From positions 4,366,001-4,430,000 of the forward strand of contig CP102274.1 of NCBI GenBank assembly GCA_025149285.1: a DNA stretch of 64,000 bases, given 5' to 3'. The stretch comes from Hungatella hathewayi (GTDB lineage: Bacteria > Bacillota > Clostridia > Lachnospirales > Lachnospiraceae). Of the stretch, positions 22,656 to 31,117 are shown piece by piece. Position 1 is the stretch's first letter; every line of letters begins with the position of its first letter. Both the position numbers and the translations under genes were made by a program. The notes below the pieces were generated by a model. It ran no database searches and had not been told where the DNA came from. It worked only from the letters and a program-made list of their open reading frames with translations.

Positions 22656-22750
22656 AAATACCGCCCCTTTCCCTGTAGAAATACTACGGCCATTTAGGTC
22701 TCTTTAATATAGAAACGTCGAATTTTGTCGAATGTGACGCAATTAGCGAA

Positions 22751-22772
22751 TTTGTCCATTATAGTGGACAAA
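22751..22772. promoter_or_regulatory. Operator-like palindrome over a -10 box
   Basis: TTTGTCCA at 22751-22758 and TGGACAAA at 22765-22772 are exact complements. On the minus strand the centre contains TATAAT, so a protein bound here would block a leftward promoter for the 38-residue gene. Confidence 0.55.
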
Positions 22773-22814
22773 CTTTGACACTTGTTTAATATGTATCCCC
22801 TTTTCAGGGGAATT

Positions 22815-23030
22815 TTACAAAAATTTGATTGAAAATAGATCGCAAGGTTGCACATTCAATGCTAGGGAAAGGGCGCATATCGTGCGCAAAGTGGGATTTG
22901 CACTACCAGTTTCAATATTATTTATTTGTGATTTACTTACTCCCGACAAAACGGAAAGGTCTCGCTCTGTGAGGTTCTTCCGCTTTCGTAGATCAAACAA
23001 GTGGTATTTGATTTCAAAATTCGATTTCAT
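22815..23030 (-). CDS. Second XRE-family regulator
   Basis: 71 residues: IKYHLFDLRKRKNLTERDLSVLSGVSKSQINNIETGSANPTLRTICALSLALNVQPCDLF, one helix-turn-helix domain. The ATG at 23030 is seven bases after AGGAGG; an ATG six bases earlier is too close. Divergent from the recombinase, it may control excision or the palindromes around it. Its sequence differs clearly from the Cro- and CI-like proteins. Confidence 0.83.
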   Translation of the reverse strand: MKSNFEIKYHLFDLRKRKNLTERDLSVLSGVSKSQINNIETGSANPTLRTICALSLALNVQPCDLFSIKFL

Positions 23031-23081
23031 TGACATGCCTCCTTTGCAAAATAGTATTTACAAAGGATAGGCAATTTATCC

Positions 23082-23093
23082 GAACGTTTGTTC
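23082..23093. promoter_or_regulatory. LexA-box-like palindrome 1
   Basis: GAACGTTTGTTC, a perfect GAAC-N4-GTTC match to the Firmicute SOS box, 51 bases before the XRE gene and upstream of the recombinase. Confidence 0.6.
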
Positions 23094-23147
23094 TTTGCGT
23101 TCTATAAAAATTATATAACTATTAGGGCTAAAAATCAACCCCAAAAA

Positions 23148-23159
23148 GAACATTTGTTC
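23148..23159. promoter_or_regulatory. LexA-box-like palindrome 2
   Basis: GAACATTTGTTC, a second perfect GAAC-N4-GTTC site, 66 bases from the first. It could be bound by LexA, by the stand-alone LexA-like domain protein of this prophage, or by the adjacent XRE regulator. Confidence 0.6.
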
Positions 23160-23238
23160 TGGTTGCTTTCTTACAAATTTATAAAGCCCCCTGTGCGACC
23201 AACACAGAAGGCAAAAACAGACATACCGGCAAGGTGCC

Positions 23239-23269
23239 GATACAATATTAAGAGCACTTATATTGTATC
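23239..23269. repeat. 10-bp perfect inverted repeat ahead of the recombinase
   Basis: GATACAATAT (23239-23248) and ATATTGTATC (23260-23269) with an 11-base spacer. The 23,031-23,347 interval holds no credible gene; besides this repeat and the two LexA-like boxes I see only AT-rich promoter-like sequence. Attachment-site or operator function is possible. Confidence 0.55.
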
Positions 23270-23347
23270 ATTTCCGGCATCTGCTGTAAATCGGTATGGT
23301 GTATTTTTTGTTACTAAAAATCATATGTTCAAACAGGAGATGATACT

Positions 23348-24727
23348 ATGATGAAAGCAAATAATGGTGGAGCTATACTCCGCGCCGCAATCTATATCCG
23401 TGTCAGTACAGAGGAGCAACATTTAAACGGCCTGTCACTTCCAGCCCAGCGGCTGGCCTTAGAGGAATATGCCGAAAAAAATGGATTTTCTGTTGTTGGA
23501 GTATATGCGGACGAGGGAGTTTCTGCCAGAAAAAGTATGTCCTACCGGAAGGGACTTTTAAAATTACTAGAAGATATAAAACTAGGAAAAGTTGATATGG
23601 TTCTTGTCACTAAACTTGACCGCTGGTTCCGCAACATCAAAGACTATAATACTACGGAAGAAATACTGAGAGCGAACAACTGCTACTGGAAGACTATTTT
23701 CGAAAACTATGACTCTTCTACCGCTAATGGACAAATGGTCATTAATATCATGCTTTCAGTGAATCAGGCTGAATGTGACAGAACCTCAGAACGTATTAAA
23801 GCAGTATTCGATTATAAACGATCACAGGGGCAATGTGTTACCGGTATGTGTGCACCGTATGGATATATTATTGAAAATGCGTACATAAAAAAAGACCATT
23901 CTGTAAGTCACATTGTTGACGATGCCATTAACCATTACTTCTCGTGCTTTTCCATCAGGGGAACCGTACAGTACATTTCCGATAAATACGGCGAAGATGC
24001 CCCCAGTTTTTACAAAATAGATAAAATTTTTCACAATCCAAAATATGCAGGTATCGATTCAGAGGGAAATCAATATTGCGAACCATATATGACTATGGAA
24101 CAGTACAATATCCTTCTAAAATCCAGACAGGCAAAAACATATTCGCCGAGCGGATACACATATATTTTCAGTTCTTTAATTACCTGTCCAATATGCGGAT
24201 GTAAATTTTCCGGACGACAGAGGAAGCGGATTCGATCAGATGGAAGTGTTTATTGTGATACGCGATACAATTGCATGGGAAAATTTAAATACCATTCTGG
24301 AGCATCACTAAGGGAAAGTGCTATAGAAAAATATCTGTCTGATAATATCGACGCCGCCATACGCTCTACAAAAATAGAATATAACCTGACATCAAAAAGC
24401 CAATCGAAGCCGGTAAAGTCTATCCAGTCTTATAAGGAGGAACTAACCCGCCTGAATACGCTATACCAGAAAGGGCGCATCACCGAGGATTATTACGAAG
24501 CAGAGTATGAAAGACTTTCTACTATCATTTCCGGAACGGATGATCTGGAATTAAAAGCGAAACAAGAAAAGCTTATATTCGTAGAAAAGCAGTTCCAAGG
24601 AGAATGGAAAGAGCTATACAATAAGCTGGATAATTCCCATAAACGCTCTTTCTGGAAACAGATTATTGAAGAAATATACGTCGATCCAAACAGCCGCCAA
24701 ATAAGCGGTTTTAAGTTGTTGATATAA
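23348..24727 (+). CDS. Large serine recombinase (integrase)
   Basis: 459 residues. The resolvase domain starts with AAIYIRVSTEEQ (catalytic Ser at residue 20) and includes LVTKLDRWFRNIKDY. The recombinase domain contains GYI..; a zinc ribbon (CPICGCKFSGRQRKR ... C) and a coiled coil (YKEELTRLNTLYQKGRITEDYYEAEYERL) follow, the normal order. AGGAGATGATACT precedes the ATG. It integrates and, with a directionality factor not identified here, excises the prophage. Its stop codon lies a few bases from the bacterial gene fragment. Confidence 0.96.
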   Translation: MMKANNGGAILRAAIYIRVSTEEQHLNGLSLPAQRLALEEYAEKNGFSVVGVYADEGVSARKSMSYRKGLLKLLEDIKLGKVDMVLVTKLDRWFRNIKDYNTTEEILRANNCYWKTIFENYDSSTANGQMVINIMLSVNQAECDRTSERIKAVFDYKRSQGQCVTGMCAPYGYIIENAYIKKDHSVSHIVDDAINHYFSCFSIRGTVQYISDKYGEDAPSFYKIDKIFHNPKYAGIDSEGNQYCEPYMTMEQYNILLKSRQAKTYSPSGYTYIFSSLITCPICGCKFSGRQRKRIRSDGSVYCDTRYNCMGKFKYHSGASLRESAIEKYLSDNIDAAIRSTKIEYNLTSKSQSKPVKSIQSYKEELTRLNTLYQKGRITEDYYEAEYERLSTIISGTDDLELKAKQEKLIFVEKQFQGEWKELYNKLDNSHKRSFWKQIIEEIYVDPNSRQISGFKLLI

Positions 24728-25181
24728 GGGCAGGATTCAGTATTATACAGTCGAGTTTGAACCGTTTGCCACAGGTCTGGAAAAAGAAGGAAACGGCCAT
24801 GTCATCGCCTCCCTCGGCGTCGATTCCGGATATGTCCCCTATACCGCCTACAGCGTCAAAAAAAGCTATTTGGAAAAGAATCCCGACACCATCCAGAAAT
24901 TCACCAACGCGATTCAGAAAGGCCTGGAATACGTCAACACCCACTCCGCCGAAGAAATCGCCAAAGTGATCCAGCCCCAGTTCAAGGAGACCGATGAGGA
25001 TACCATCGCCACCATTGTCGGCCGCTACAAAGATCAGGATACCTGGAAGGACGACACCGTCTTCGAGCAGGACAGCTTCGAGCTTCTGGAAAACATCCTG
25101 GAGGAAGCCGGCGAACTTAACGAACGCGTTCCTTACGACAAACTGGTAACAACAGAGTTTTCGCAGGAAGCGGCAAAGTAA
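24728..25181 (+). pseudogene. ABC transporter substrate-binding protein, 3' fragment interrupted by the prophage
   Basis: The frame GRIQYYTVEFEPFATGLEKEG .. through VDSGYVPYTAYSVKKSYLEKNPDTIQKFTNAIQKGLEYVN .. to the stop reads as the C-terminal half of an NMT1/SsuA-like solute-binding protein. It lacks the signal peptide and first lobe. It is open only from the prophage junction, preceded by an in-frame stop inside the recombinase gene. The missing 5' part should lie at the left end of the prophage, outside the window. Substrates of this family include sulphonates, nitrate and pyrimidine precursors; which one is unknown. Confidence 0.85.
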
Positions 25182-25202
25182 ACAGGAACACCCGCACATA
25201 AC

Positions 25203-25255
25203 AGAGAGATCCCGTTTCCGCTTTTTACAGCAGAAACCGGGATCTCTTTTCTTTC
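25203..25255 (+). terminator. Terminator after the interrupted transporter gene
   Basis: AGAGATCCCG(G)TTTC pairs with GAAACCGGGATCTCT across a 14-base loop, followed by TTTTCTTTC on the plus strand. Confidence 0.8.
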
Positions 25256-25278
25256 ACGCTTCTTCTGATCAGACCGGG

Positions 25279-25752
25279 TCAGTCAAATACCACCATGCAC
25301 TTTAAAGTCTCCTCTGTATCTATCACATAAACTACTTCCTGATCCCCTGCATACGCAGCTTTTATCTTCAGAATCTCACCTATCCGTTCCGGTGTATCCC
25401 CGCTAAGCCGCGCCTCTGCCGGCACTCTTAAAATCTCAGGTTCCTCCTGTACGAGGAAACCGCACTGCAGAGTCCCCGCCTCCGCGATGACAATCACCGG
25501 CTGATCACCGGCTGCGCTCTCTTCTTCCCCTGTCATTCGATTTAAGGAAGCCGCGGGAATAATCGTACCTTTCCAGTTGCACAGTCCTTCATAGTACTCC
25601 GGCACACACGGTACCGGAGTAATGCGGCTGTTCCATATGATCTCCCGGATACAGGCAAGTTCGAATCCATAGACTGCGTCAGGCATGCGGACACACAGAA
25701 ACTCCAGTTCCTCTCCGCATTCCTTCTCTGCCGCCATCCTCAAGTCATTCAT
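25279..25752 (-). CDS. cheW: CheW coupling protein
   Basis: 157 residues forming one CheW domain: LEFLCVRMPDAVYGFELACIREIIWNSRITPVPCVPEYYEGLCNWKGTIIPAASLNRMTG, then VIVIAEAGTLQCGFLVQE. It links receptors to CheA. ATG 25752 follows GGAGG at about ten bases and overlaps the end of cheA. Last gene of the operon. Confidence 0.9.
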   Translation of the reverse strand: MNDLRMAAEKECGEELEFLCVRMPDAVYGFELACIREIIWNSRITPVPCVPEYYEGLCNWKGTIIPAASLNRMTGEEESAAGDQPVIVIAEAGTLQCGFLVQEEPEILRVPAEARLSGDTPERIGEILKIKAAYAGDQEVVYVIDTEETLKCMVVFD

Positions 25753-27679
25753 GGGTCTTTCCACCTCCCGTATTCCGCGCCAGGTCCTCTATATCCAGCT
25801 GAAGGCAGATGCTTCCATCCCCCAACAGGCTGCACCCGGAGATTCCCGTATACTTTTTAAAATGCTTTCCTAAAATGGCAGGGAGCGATTTCTCCACCAG
25901 ACTGCCCTGATCCGCCACCCGGTCAGCCACGATACAGAGTTCTCTCGTGCTCCCTCTGACATACGCCATAATTTCCGTACCGGTCCTGGGTGTCCCCGGA
26001 ATATGATAGAACCTGCGCAGGGAAATGACGGGAATATACCGCCCCTCTCTGATCCAGAACTCTCTGCCCTCCTGGATCACCAGTCCCTGCCCCTGCGGCT
26101 GGTAATTGACAAACTGAACAACCTGGTGTGCCGGAACTGCAAAGAACCGGTCCCCCGTCTGAAAACGGATGCTCTCGATGATGGTAAGGGTCAGAGGCAG
26201 ATGCATGATAAACCTGCTTCCTTCCCCTCTCGTGCTCTCCAGATGAAGGTGGCCGCCGAACGTCTCCACCATCTGACGCACCACGTCGAGCCCCACGCCT
26301 CTTCCCGAGTACTCGTTGGCTGCATCCCGCGTCGAAAAACCAGGCAGAAGACAGAATTCCAGAATCTCCGAATCGGAATAGGTGGACTCCGGACGCACGA
26401 ACAGGTTCTTTTCCCTGCCCTTTTTACGTACCTGTTCCAGATCGATTCCGCATCCGTCGTCGCTGACGCTGACCACAATCTCTCCTCCAACATTTGCAAA
26501 CAGAAGTGTAACTGTACCGGTCCGCGGTTTTCCTGCCTTCTCACGTTCTTCCGGCCGCTCGATTCCATGGTCAATCGCGTTGCGGATCAGATGGAGAAGC
26601 GGATCCAGTATGCCATCCGCGATCTTTTTATCCACCTCCACATTCTGCCCCTGGACGCAGAAAGAAACCTCTTTCTTTTCCTTCCTGCAGATATCGCGGA
26701 CAATCCTTCCCAGCTGCGGAACTACATTGGAAAACGGCACCATCCGAATGGATATAACCAGTTCCTCCAGCTCCTTCAGGAAACGGCTTACCTGATAGTT
26801 TTTGCCATCCTCTGTATTCCCTTTCGAAGCTTCCATCCAGGAAGACGCCGCAATAATCAGTTCGCCCGTCAGATTCTGCAGCTCATCCAGCTTTTCCACC
26901 CGGACGTTGATGAAATCGGTGCCATTCTGCGCAGGTGCCTCGGCTTCGGTCTCCGGCTCCTTGACAGTCTGCCCTTCCGTCAGCTGACCTTCCTGCACCT
27001 TCGGCAGTCCCGCCGCCTCTGTGCAGGATTCCACGAACAGCGCGCTCTGAAGCGTCTTTAAGACAGCGGCCGGGTCATCCGATGCAAAGCTGATATAGAA
27101 ACCATTATCATGAATATATTCCGCTGTAGACGGGTCTGTCTCCACATGTTCGGGATACGTCTTCACATCCGTACACAAATCATGGATCTGGCGGAGCGCC
27201 ATGTAGGCCCGCACATGTTCCATCCGGCAGTCCTTTTCAAACTTCAGGCGGACCGTAATCTTCTTTTCCTTTACCTTCCGGACGAGAGCCTCTATCTTAT
27301 CCCAGAACCGGTCCACCGGCTCCGGCTCGAAGCTTTCAGATTTCATTCGTTTCAGTTCTTCCCGGATAAAATCAGTGGCTTCAAAGATCAGGTCAAACGT
27401 CTCCTGCTCATAGCCGGTAAGCCTGGAAGGCTCTTCCCGAAACACCACAAATAAGTCTTCCAGACGGTGGGCCAAAACTGACAGTCCCGTCAGCCCCATC
27501 ATGGCGGAAGAGCTCTTTATGGTGTGCATCACACGAAAGATGCCGTTGATGCTCTCTCTGGAAAATACCATCTCCTGCTCTGCCGAGAGCAGAATGGCAT
27601 CCGACTGGTCCAGAAGCTGATTGGTTTCCAGTAAATAGATCTCAAGCATCTCGCCCGTGTCCTCGTCAAAAAATCCCAT
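25745..27679 (-). CDS. cheA: Chemotaxis histidine kinase CheA
   Basis: About 644 residues with P1 (phospho-acceptor His52 in RVMHTIKSSSAMMG), a weakly conserved P2 linker, dimerisation helices (VRVEKLDELQNLTGELIIAA), the HATPase domain (N box HLIRNAIDHGIE, G1 SDDGCGID, G2 SGRGVGLDVV) and a C-terminal CheW-like domain. It phosphorylates CheY (and CheB, if functional) in response to receptors. ATG at 27679 is preferred over a GTG at 27688. All catalytic boxes are intact. Confidence 0.95.
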   Translation of the reverse strand: MGFFDEDTGEMLEIYLLETNQLLDQSDAILLSAEQEMVFSRESINGIFRVMHTIKSSSAMMGLTGLSVLAHRLEDLFVVFREEPSRLTGYEQETFDLIFEATDFIREELKRMKSESFEPEPVDRFWDKIEALVRKVKEKKITVRLKFEKDCRMEHVRAYMALRQIHDLCTDVKTYPEHVETDPSTAEYIHDNGFYISFASDDPAAVLKTLQSALFVESCTEAAGLPKVQEGQLTEGQTVKEPETEAEAPAQNGTDFINVRVEKLDELQNLTGELIIAASSWMEASKGNTEDGKNYQVSRFLKELEELVISIRMVPFSNVVPQLGRIVRDICRKEKKEVSFCVQGQNVEVDKKIADGILDPLLHLIRNAIDHGIERPEEREKAGKPRTGTVTLLFANVGGEIVVSVSDDGCGIDLEQVRKKGREKNLFVRPESTYSDSEILEFCLLPGFSTRDAANEYSGRGVGLDVVRQMVETFGGHLHLESTRGEGSRFIMHLPLTLTIIESIRFQTGDRFFAVPAHQVVQFVNYQPQGQGLVIQEGREFWIREGRYIPVISLRRFYHIPGTPRTGTEIMAYVRGSTRELCIVADRVADQGSLVEKSLPAILGKHFKKYTGISGCSLLGDGSICLQLDIEDLARNTGGGKTHE

Positions 27680-27684
27680 ACCAA

Positions 27685-28623
27685 TCACACTCCCGACTCT
27701 TCCTCATAACCATACCAGATCGTACGGTTTTTCCCCGTTTTCTTTCCGCGGTACAGCGCCATATCCGCGTGCGTCATATTCATCTTAAAGCTCTGTTCTT
27801 TATCGTAAAGGGAGATTCCCAGCGTTACAGTACAGTAAAACGTGGTACTTCCATGAAGGAAAGGAAATCCCTGGATCTCTTTTCTGATCTCCTCACAGAC
27901 ATCGTAGCATTCCTGCTTCGTTACCGCCATCAGGATAATCAGGAACTCCTCACCACCCCAGCGGATCACCTTATGCCTGCGGCAGACGCTCTCCATGATA
28001 TTGGAAATACAGACAAGAACCATATCTCCGGCATCGTGTCCGTAACAGTCATTCACATGTTTAAAATCGTCCACATCGATCATGACCAGCGCGTCCTGAC
28101 GATCCGGCTCCATTAAATCCTGAGACAGCTTCTCCACGACGAACCGCCGGTTGTAAAGCCCGGTCAGTTCGTCCCGGTAGGCGACGCGGTTTAAAATCTG
28201 CATGTTAGCCTTCAGCGTCTCATTTAAAGTCTTCAGTTCATCCCGTTCCCGCTTATCCTCAAGGTGCGCTTTCACCCTCGATTTCAGTTCTTCCGGCCGG
28301 AATGGTTTCTTAATATAGTCGCAGGCTCCCAGTTCGAACCCCCGGATTACATCCTGTTCACTGTCCTTGGAGGTGATAAAGATCACCGGAGCGTGATTTT
28401 CGTCTTTTTCTTTTATCTTTTCAAACAGTTCATACCCTTCCATATCAGGTAAAACCACATCAAGAAGGATCAGATCGGGATTCACCTTCTCCAGTAATTC
28501 CAGTGTCTCCTTCGCTGAGTGAGATTGATAAACCGTATACTCCTCATTTTTTAAAACCTTTTCAATCTGCTGGCATATCAGCAGGCTGTCATCGACCGCC
28601 AATATCTTCTGTCCGCCTGTCAT
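27685..28623 (-). CDS. REC-GGDEF response regulator (diguanylate cyclase)
   Basis: 312 residues. An N-terminal receiver (KILAVDDSLLICQQI, phospho-acceptor in DLILLDVVLPDMEGYE, KKPFRPEEL) is joined by a short coiled coil to a GGDEF domain with the active site WGGEEF and DVDDFKHVNDCYGHDAGD. The residues that would form the inhibitory RxxD I-site read as CRRH, so product inhibition is unlikely. It would make c-di-GMP when phosphorylated, presumably by the downstream CheA. ATG 28623 follows AAGGAG. Confidence 0.93.
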   Translation of the reverse strand: MTGGQKILAVDDSLLICQQIEKVLKNEEYTVYQSHSAKETLELLEKVNPDLILLDVVLPDMEGYELFEKIKEKDENHAPVIFITSKDSEQDVIRGFELGACDYIKKPFRPEELKSRVKAHLEDKRERDELKTLNETLKANMQILNRVAYRDELTGLYNRRFVVEKLSQDLMEPDRQDALVMIDVDDFKHVNDCYGHDAGDMVLVCISNIMESVCRRHKVIRWGGEEFLIILMAVTKQECYDVCEEIRKEIQGFPFLHGSTTFYCTVTLGISLYDKEQSFKMNMTHADMALYRGKKTGKNRTIWYGYEEESGV

Positions 28624-28654
28624 GCTTTTTCTCCTTCCAACCTCCATGTTCTGC

Positions 28655-29137
28655 TTAAATAACCTTTATGCCTGCGCTCATAGACTTGACTGTCAGGCTT
28701 CCATCCGCCGAATCAAATGTGATCGTTCTGCCGTAGTTCTTCCCGGTATCCTCCGCCGTCATCCTCACATTCAACTCCCTTAAGACGGCTTTGACCGCTT
28801 TTACGTTGCGTTCCCCTATACTTCCAAGAGCTTCATACCTGGAAAACATCGCTGCTCCTCCGGCCAGCTTCGCCGTGATAAAACAGCGGCTGGCTCCCAG
28901 ACGCTCCATCTCCTTCAGAAGCTGTCGGCAGCCTTGGTCTGCGAATTTATACGGGTTTTCCTGTGACAGGCTGAGACCTGCATCGGGAAGCATAATATGT
29001 GCCATTCCCGCAATCCTGTACTTTTCATCGTATAAACATACTCCTACACAGGAACCAAGTGCATAAGTAATGAGTTTTTCAGGCAGGGTGACTGCTTTTC
29101 CCTGCGCAATGCCCACCACCACAGGATTATCCCTCAT
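28655..29137 (-). CDS. cheD: Receptor deamidase CheD
   Basis: 160 residues. YALGSCVGVCLYD carries the catalytic Cys, GMAHIMLPD the His, and FITAKLAGGAAMF the Thr. It deamidates receptor glutamines and binds CheC. ATG 29137 (with GGTGAGGA upstream) overlaps cheC by 11 bases; a longer frame upstream lacks a site and similarity. Confidence 0.93.
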   Translation of the reverse strand: MRDNPVVVGIAQGKAVTLPEKLITYALGSCVGVCLYDEKYRIAGMAHIMLPDAGLSLSQENPYKFADQGCRQLLKEMERLGASRCFITAKLAGGAAMFSRYEALGSIGERNVKAVKAVLRELNVRMTAEDTGKNYGRTITFDSADGSLTVKSMSAGIKVI

Positions 29138-29750
29138 ATTCCTCACCCAGAGCCTCAAAAATCCGCTCCAGAGACTGTATCTCCGGAAGGAACAGGATGT
29201 GGCTGACCACCTCCTGATCGTCAAAATGGTATTTGTCCTCAATCAAAAGCAGTTCATCACTCAGCCTCGCAAAATGAATCATCGGAACACTCAATATGGC
29301 TCCTGTCATATCGATACAGAGGTCTGGGACGGAAACGTGAACCCTCAAATCCATCATCACAGTCATGGCGTTAATATAAGAGCAACACATGATATTGCCG
29401 ATCTCACATACCGCGGAAAGGCTCATATCATCCAGATTTTTGATATCTTCGATCTCCGTCCCCAGCAGTTTTTCAAGCATGGTCTGAGCGAATTTGGTAC
29501 TGATCAGAAACATGAACATACCATTTAAATCTCCTGAGAGTTCTAAAAGCACACCCAGCTTGATTTCCTCCGGACCGCCCAGCATGGCCGGGACTTCTTC
29601 GAATTTCATAATTTTAACATTGGGACGCTCGATTTCGATTCTGTGGTTAATCATGCTGGAGAGCGCAGTGACCGCGTTTCCTGTTCCAATATTGCCGATT
29701 TCCATTAAAACGTCTTTTGCATTCTCACTGATATCCGAATATTTATTCAT
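29127..29750 (-). CDS. cheC: CheY-P phosphatase CheC
   Basis: 207 residues with both phosphatase motifs, LMEIGNIGTGNAVTAL and VCEIGNIMCCSYINAM; the second lacks the usual Gly/Thr after Gly-Asn-Ile, so the first site may do most of the work. It dephosphorylates CheY-P and modulates CheD. Immediately follows cheY. Confidence 0.93.
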   Translation of the reverse strand: MNKYSDISENAKDVLMEIGNIGTGNAVTALSSMINHRIEIERPNVKIMKFEEVPAMLGGPEEIKLGVLLELSGDLNGMFMFLISTKFAQTMLEKLLGTEIEDIKNLDDMSLSAVCEIGNIMCCSYINAMTVMMDLRVHVSVPDLCIDMTGAILSVPMIHFARLSDELLLIEDKYHFDDQEVVSHILFLPEIQSLERIFEALGEEYEG

Positions 29751-29751
29751 C

Positions 29752-30132
29752 TCATACCTCCGCAGACGATGGAAATGCCCGGTTAAGGGCCTGAACGATC
29801 TGCTCTGCTTTAAACGGTTTCACAATAAAATCCCTGGCTCCGCAGTCTACGGCTTCCTTCATCATGGAATCCTGGCCTATCGCTGAACACATAATTACAA
29901 AGGCGTTCTCATCGATCTCTCTCATCCGTTTTAATGCCTCTATCCCGTTCATTCCCGGCATGGAAATATCCAGGAGCACCAGGCCCGGCCTTAATTTTTC
30001 ATACAGCACAACCGCCTCTTCACCGTCGCCCGCCTCATATACCTCGTAATCTCCGGATCCGGATATAATACGTTTCTGCATGGAACGCATAAACACGGCA
30101 TCATCTACAATCAGCACTTTCTTCTCACTCAT
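29752..30132 (-). CDS. cheY: Response regulator CheY
   Basis: 126 residues, a lone receiver domain with the acidic pair VDDAVFM, the phospho-acceptor Asp55 in [13 protein letters not shown], and [10 protein letters not shown]. The ATG overlaps the stop of the receptor fragment (ATGA). Its target would be a flagellar switch; no flagellar genes are in this window. Confidence 0.95.
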   Translation of the reverse strand: MSEKKVLIVDDAVFMRSMQKRIISGSGDYEVYEAGDGEEAVVLYEKLRPGLVLLDISMPGMNGIEALKRMREIDENAFVIMCSAIGQDSMMKEAVDCGARDFIVKPFKAEQIVQALNRAFPSSAEV

Positions 30133-30785
30133 GACAGTTCAAATTCCTCCACTAATTTTTTCAATACCTGTGCCTGCGCCGACAGTTCTTCGCTGGAAGC
30201 GGCGCTTTCCTCCGCCGTAGCGGAATTCCCCTGTACAATCTCAGACACCATCTCCATACTCTGTCTGATCTGGATAATGGATTCGGCCTGACGCACGGAA
30301 GACCTGGAGATCCGATCTACCATAGCGCCGATCTCTTCCGTACCTTTAACCACTTTATCCAGCGCTCTGGCCGTCTTATCCGCGGCACTGGTGCCGCCGT
30401 CAACCTTTTCAGTGGTCTGTGCCGCCAGCCGGGCCATCATCCCGGAAGCATCCCTCGTCTTTGCCGCAAGGTGACGCACTTCAGACGCCACTACAGAAAA
30501 TCCCCGGCCCGCCTCTCCGGCCCTTGCCGCCTCCACGGAGGCATTCAATGCCAGGATATTCGTCTGGAACGCAATGTCCTCAATCTCCTTTACGATACTC
30601 CCGATTGCACTGGAGTTCTCCCGGATTTCCAGAATGGCATGAACCATTGCCTTCATCTCGTCACTGCTTCTGGTAACCAGACCGCTCACCTCATCTACCT
30701 TTTTACTGGTCATCACAGAGTCATTGGCATTGCTCTTTACGCTGTCCGATATCTCATTGATATTGGCCGCCAGTAATACAGCGGA
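30129..30785 (-). pseudogene. Methyl-accepting chemotaxis protein, 3' fragment
   Basis: The frame is open from a stop at 30788-30786 and codes for about 218 residues of a receptor signalling domain: [17 protein letters not shown] ... then the hairpin tip [41 protein letters not shown], ending EFELS. The sensor, membrane helices, HAMP and first methylation helix are missing. A GTG at 30716 is the first possible start and would give a 195-residue soluble piece. It joins the truncated cheB gene directly. Confidence 0.85.
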
Positions 30786-31080
30786 TTATAAAGCCGTCCT
30801 CCAGCTTTCCCAGCGTCAACTGGCATCCGTCCGGGGCAATATAAACCGTACCGTCGCAGACTGCCTCTCCGGACCGTGCCTCTTTTACCTGCATCCGGCA
30901 CTGGGGATTCAAAAAGTCCGCAAATTTCCCGGAAAACCCGTGGCTTAAATGCTGGACCACCAGAATTCCGCAGGTGGTCACAGGCAGATCCTTCAGAACC
31001 GTCAGCACGGCTTTAGGACCGCCTGCCGAAGCACCGATCACCACCAGATATCTGCTTTTCTTTTCTGCCTGACCTCCCAC
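30754..31080 (-). pseudogene. cheB: CheB methylesterase, 3'-truncated
   Basis: The start GTG at 31080 follows GGGGG at eight bases. The 108 residues cover the first half of a CheB catalytic domain: VVIGASAGGPKAV (catalytic Ser), VVQHLSHGFSGKFADFLN (His) and VYIAPDGCQLTLGKL. The second half, with the catalytic Asp (GMGxDG), is missing; the frame runs into the receptor fragment and stops. There is no receiver domain before the catalytic part. It should be inactive. Confidence 0.85.
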
Positions 31081-31117
31081 TGACTCTTCCCCCCTTCGAC
31101 GTAAAGCGGGCGGCTCC

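Larger units (their letters stand above)
1..24727. mobile_element. Prophage, right-hand part (siphovirus-like, HK97-type head)
   Basis: A contiguous block of phage genes: capsid, protease, portal, terminase, late regulator, replication, recombination, antirepressor, Cro/CI-like switch and a serine recombinase. The right boundary is taken at the stop codon of the recombinase, because the next bases continue an ABC-transporter substrate-binding protein in another frame. The left boundary, with tail and lysis genes, is outside the window. Serine recombinases use a very short shared core, so no attachment repeat can be read from one end. Nothing seen in the replication, head or integration genes looks broken, so the element may be inducible, but this is inference. 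Confidence 0.93.

Noticed and set aside
26003..27061. 352-residue plus-strand frame
   Set aside because: Antisense to cheA, whose motifs are all intact.
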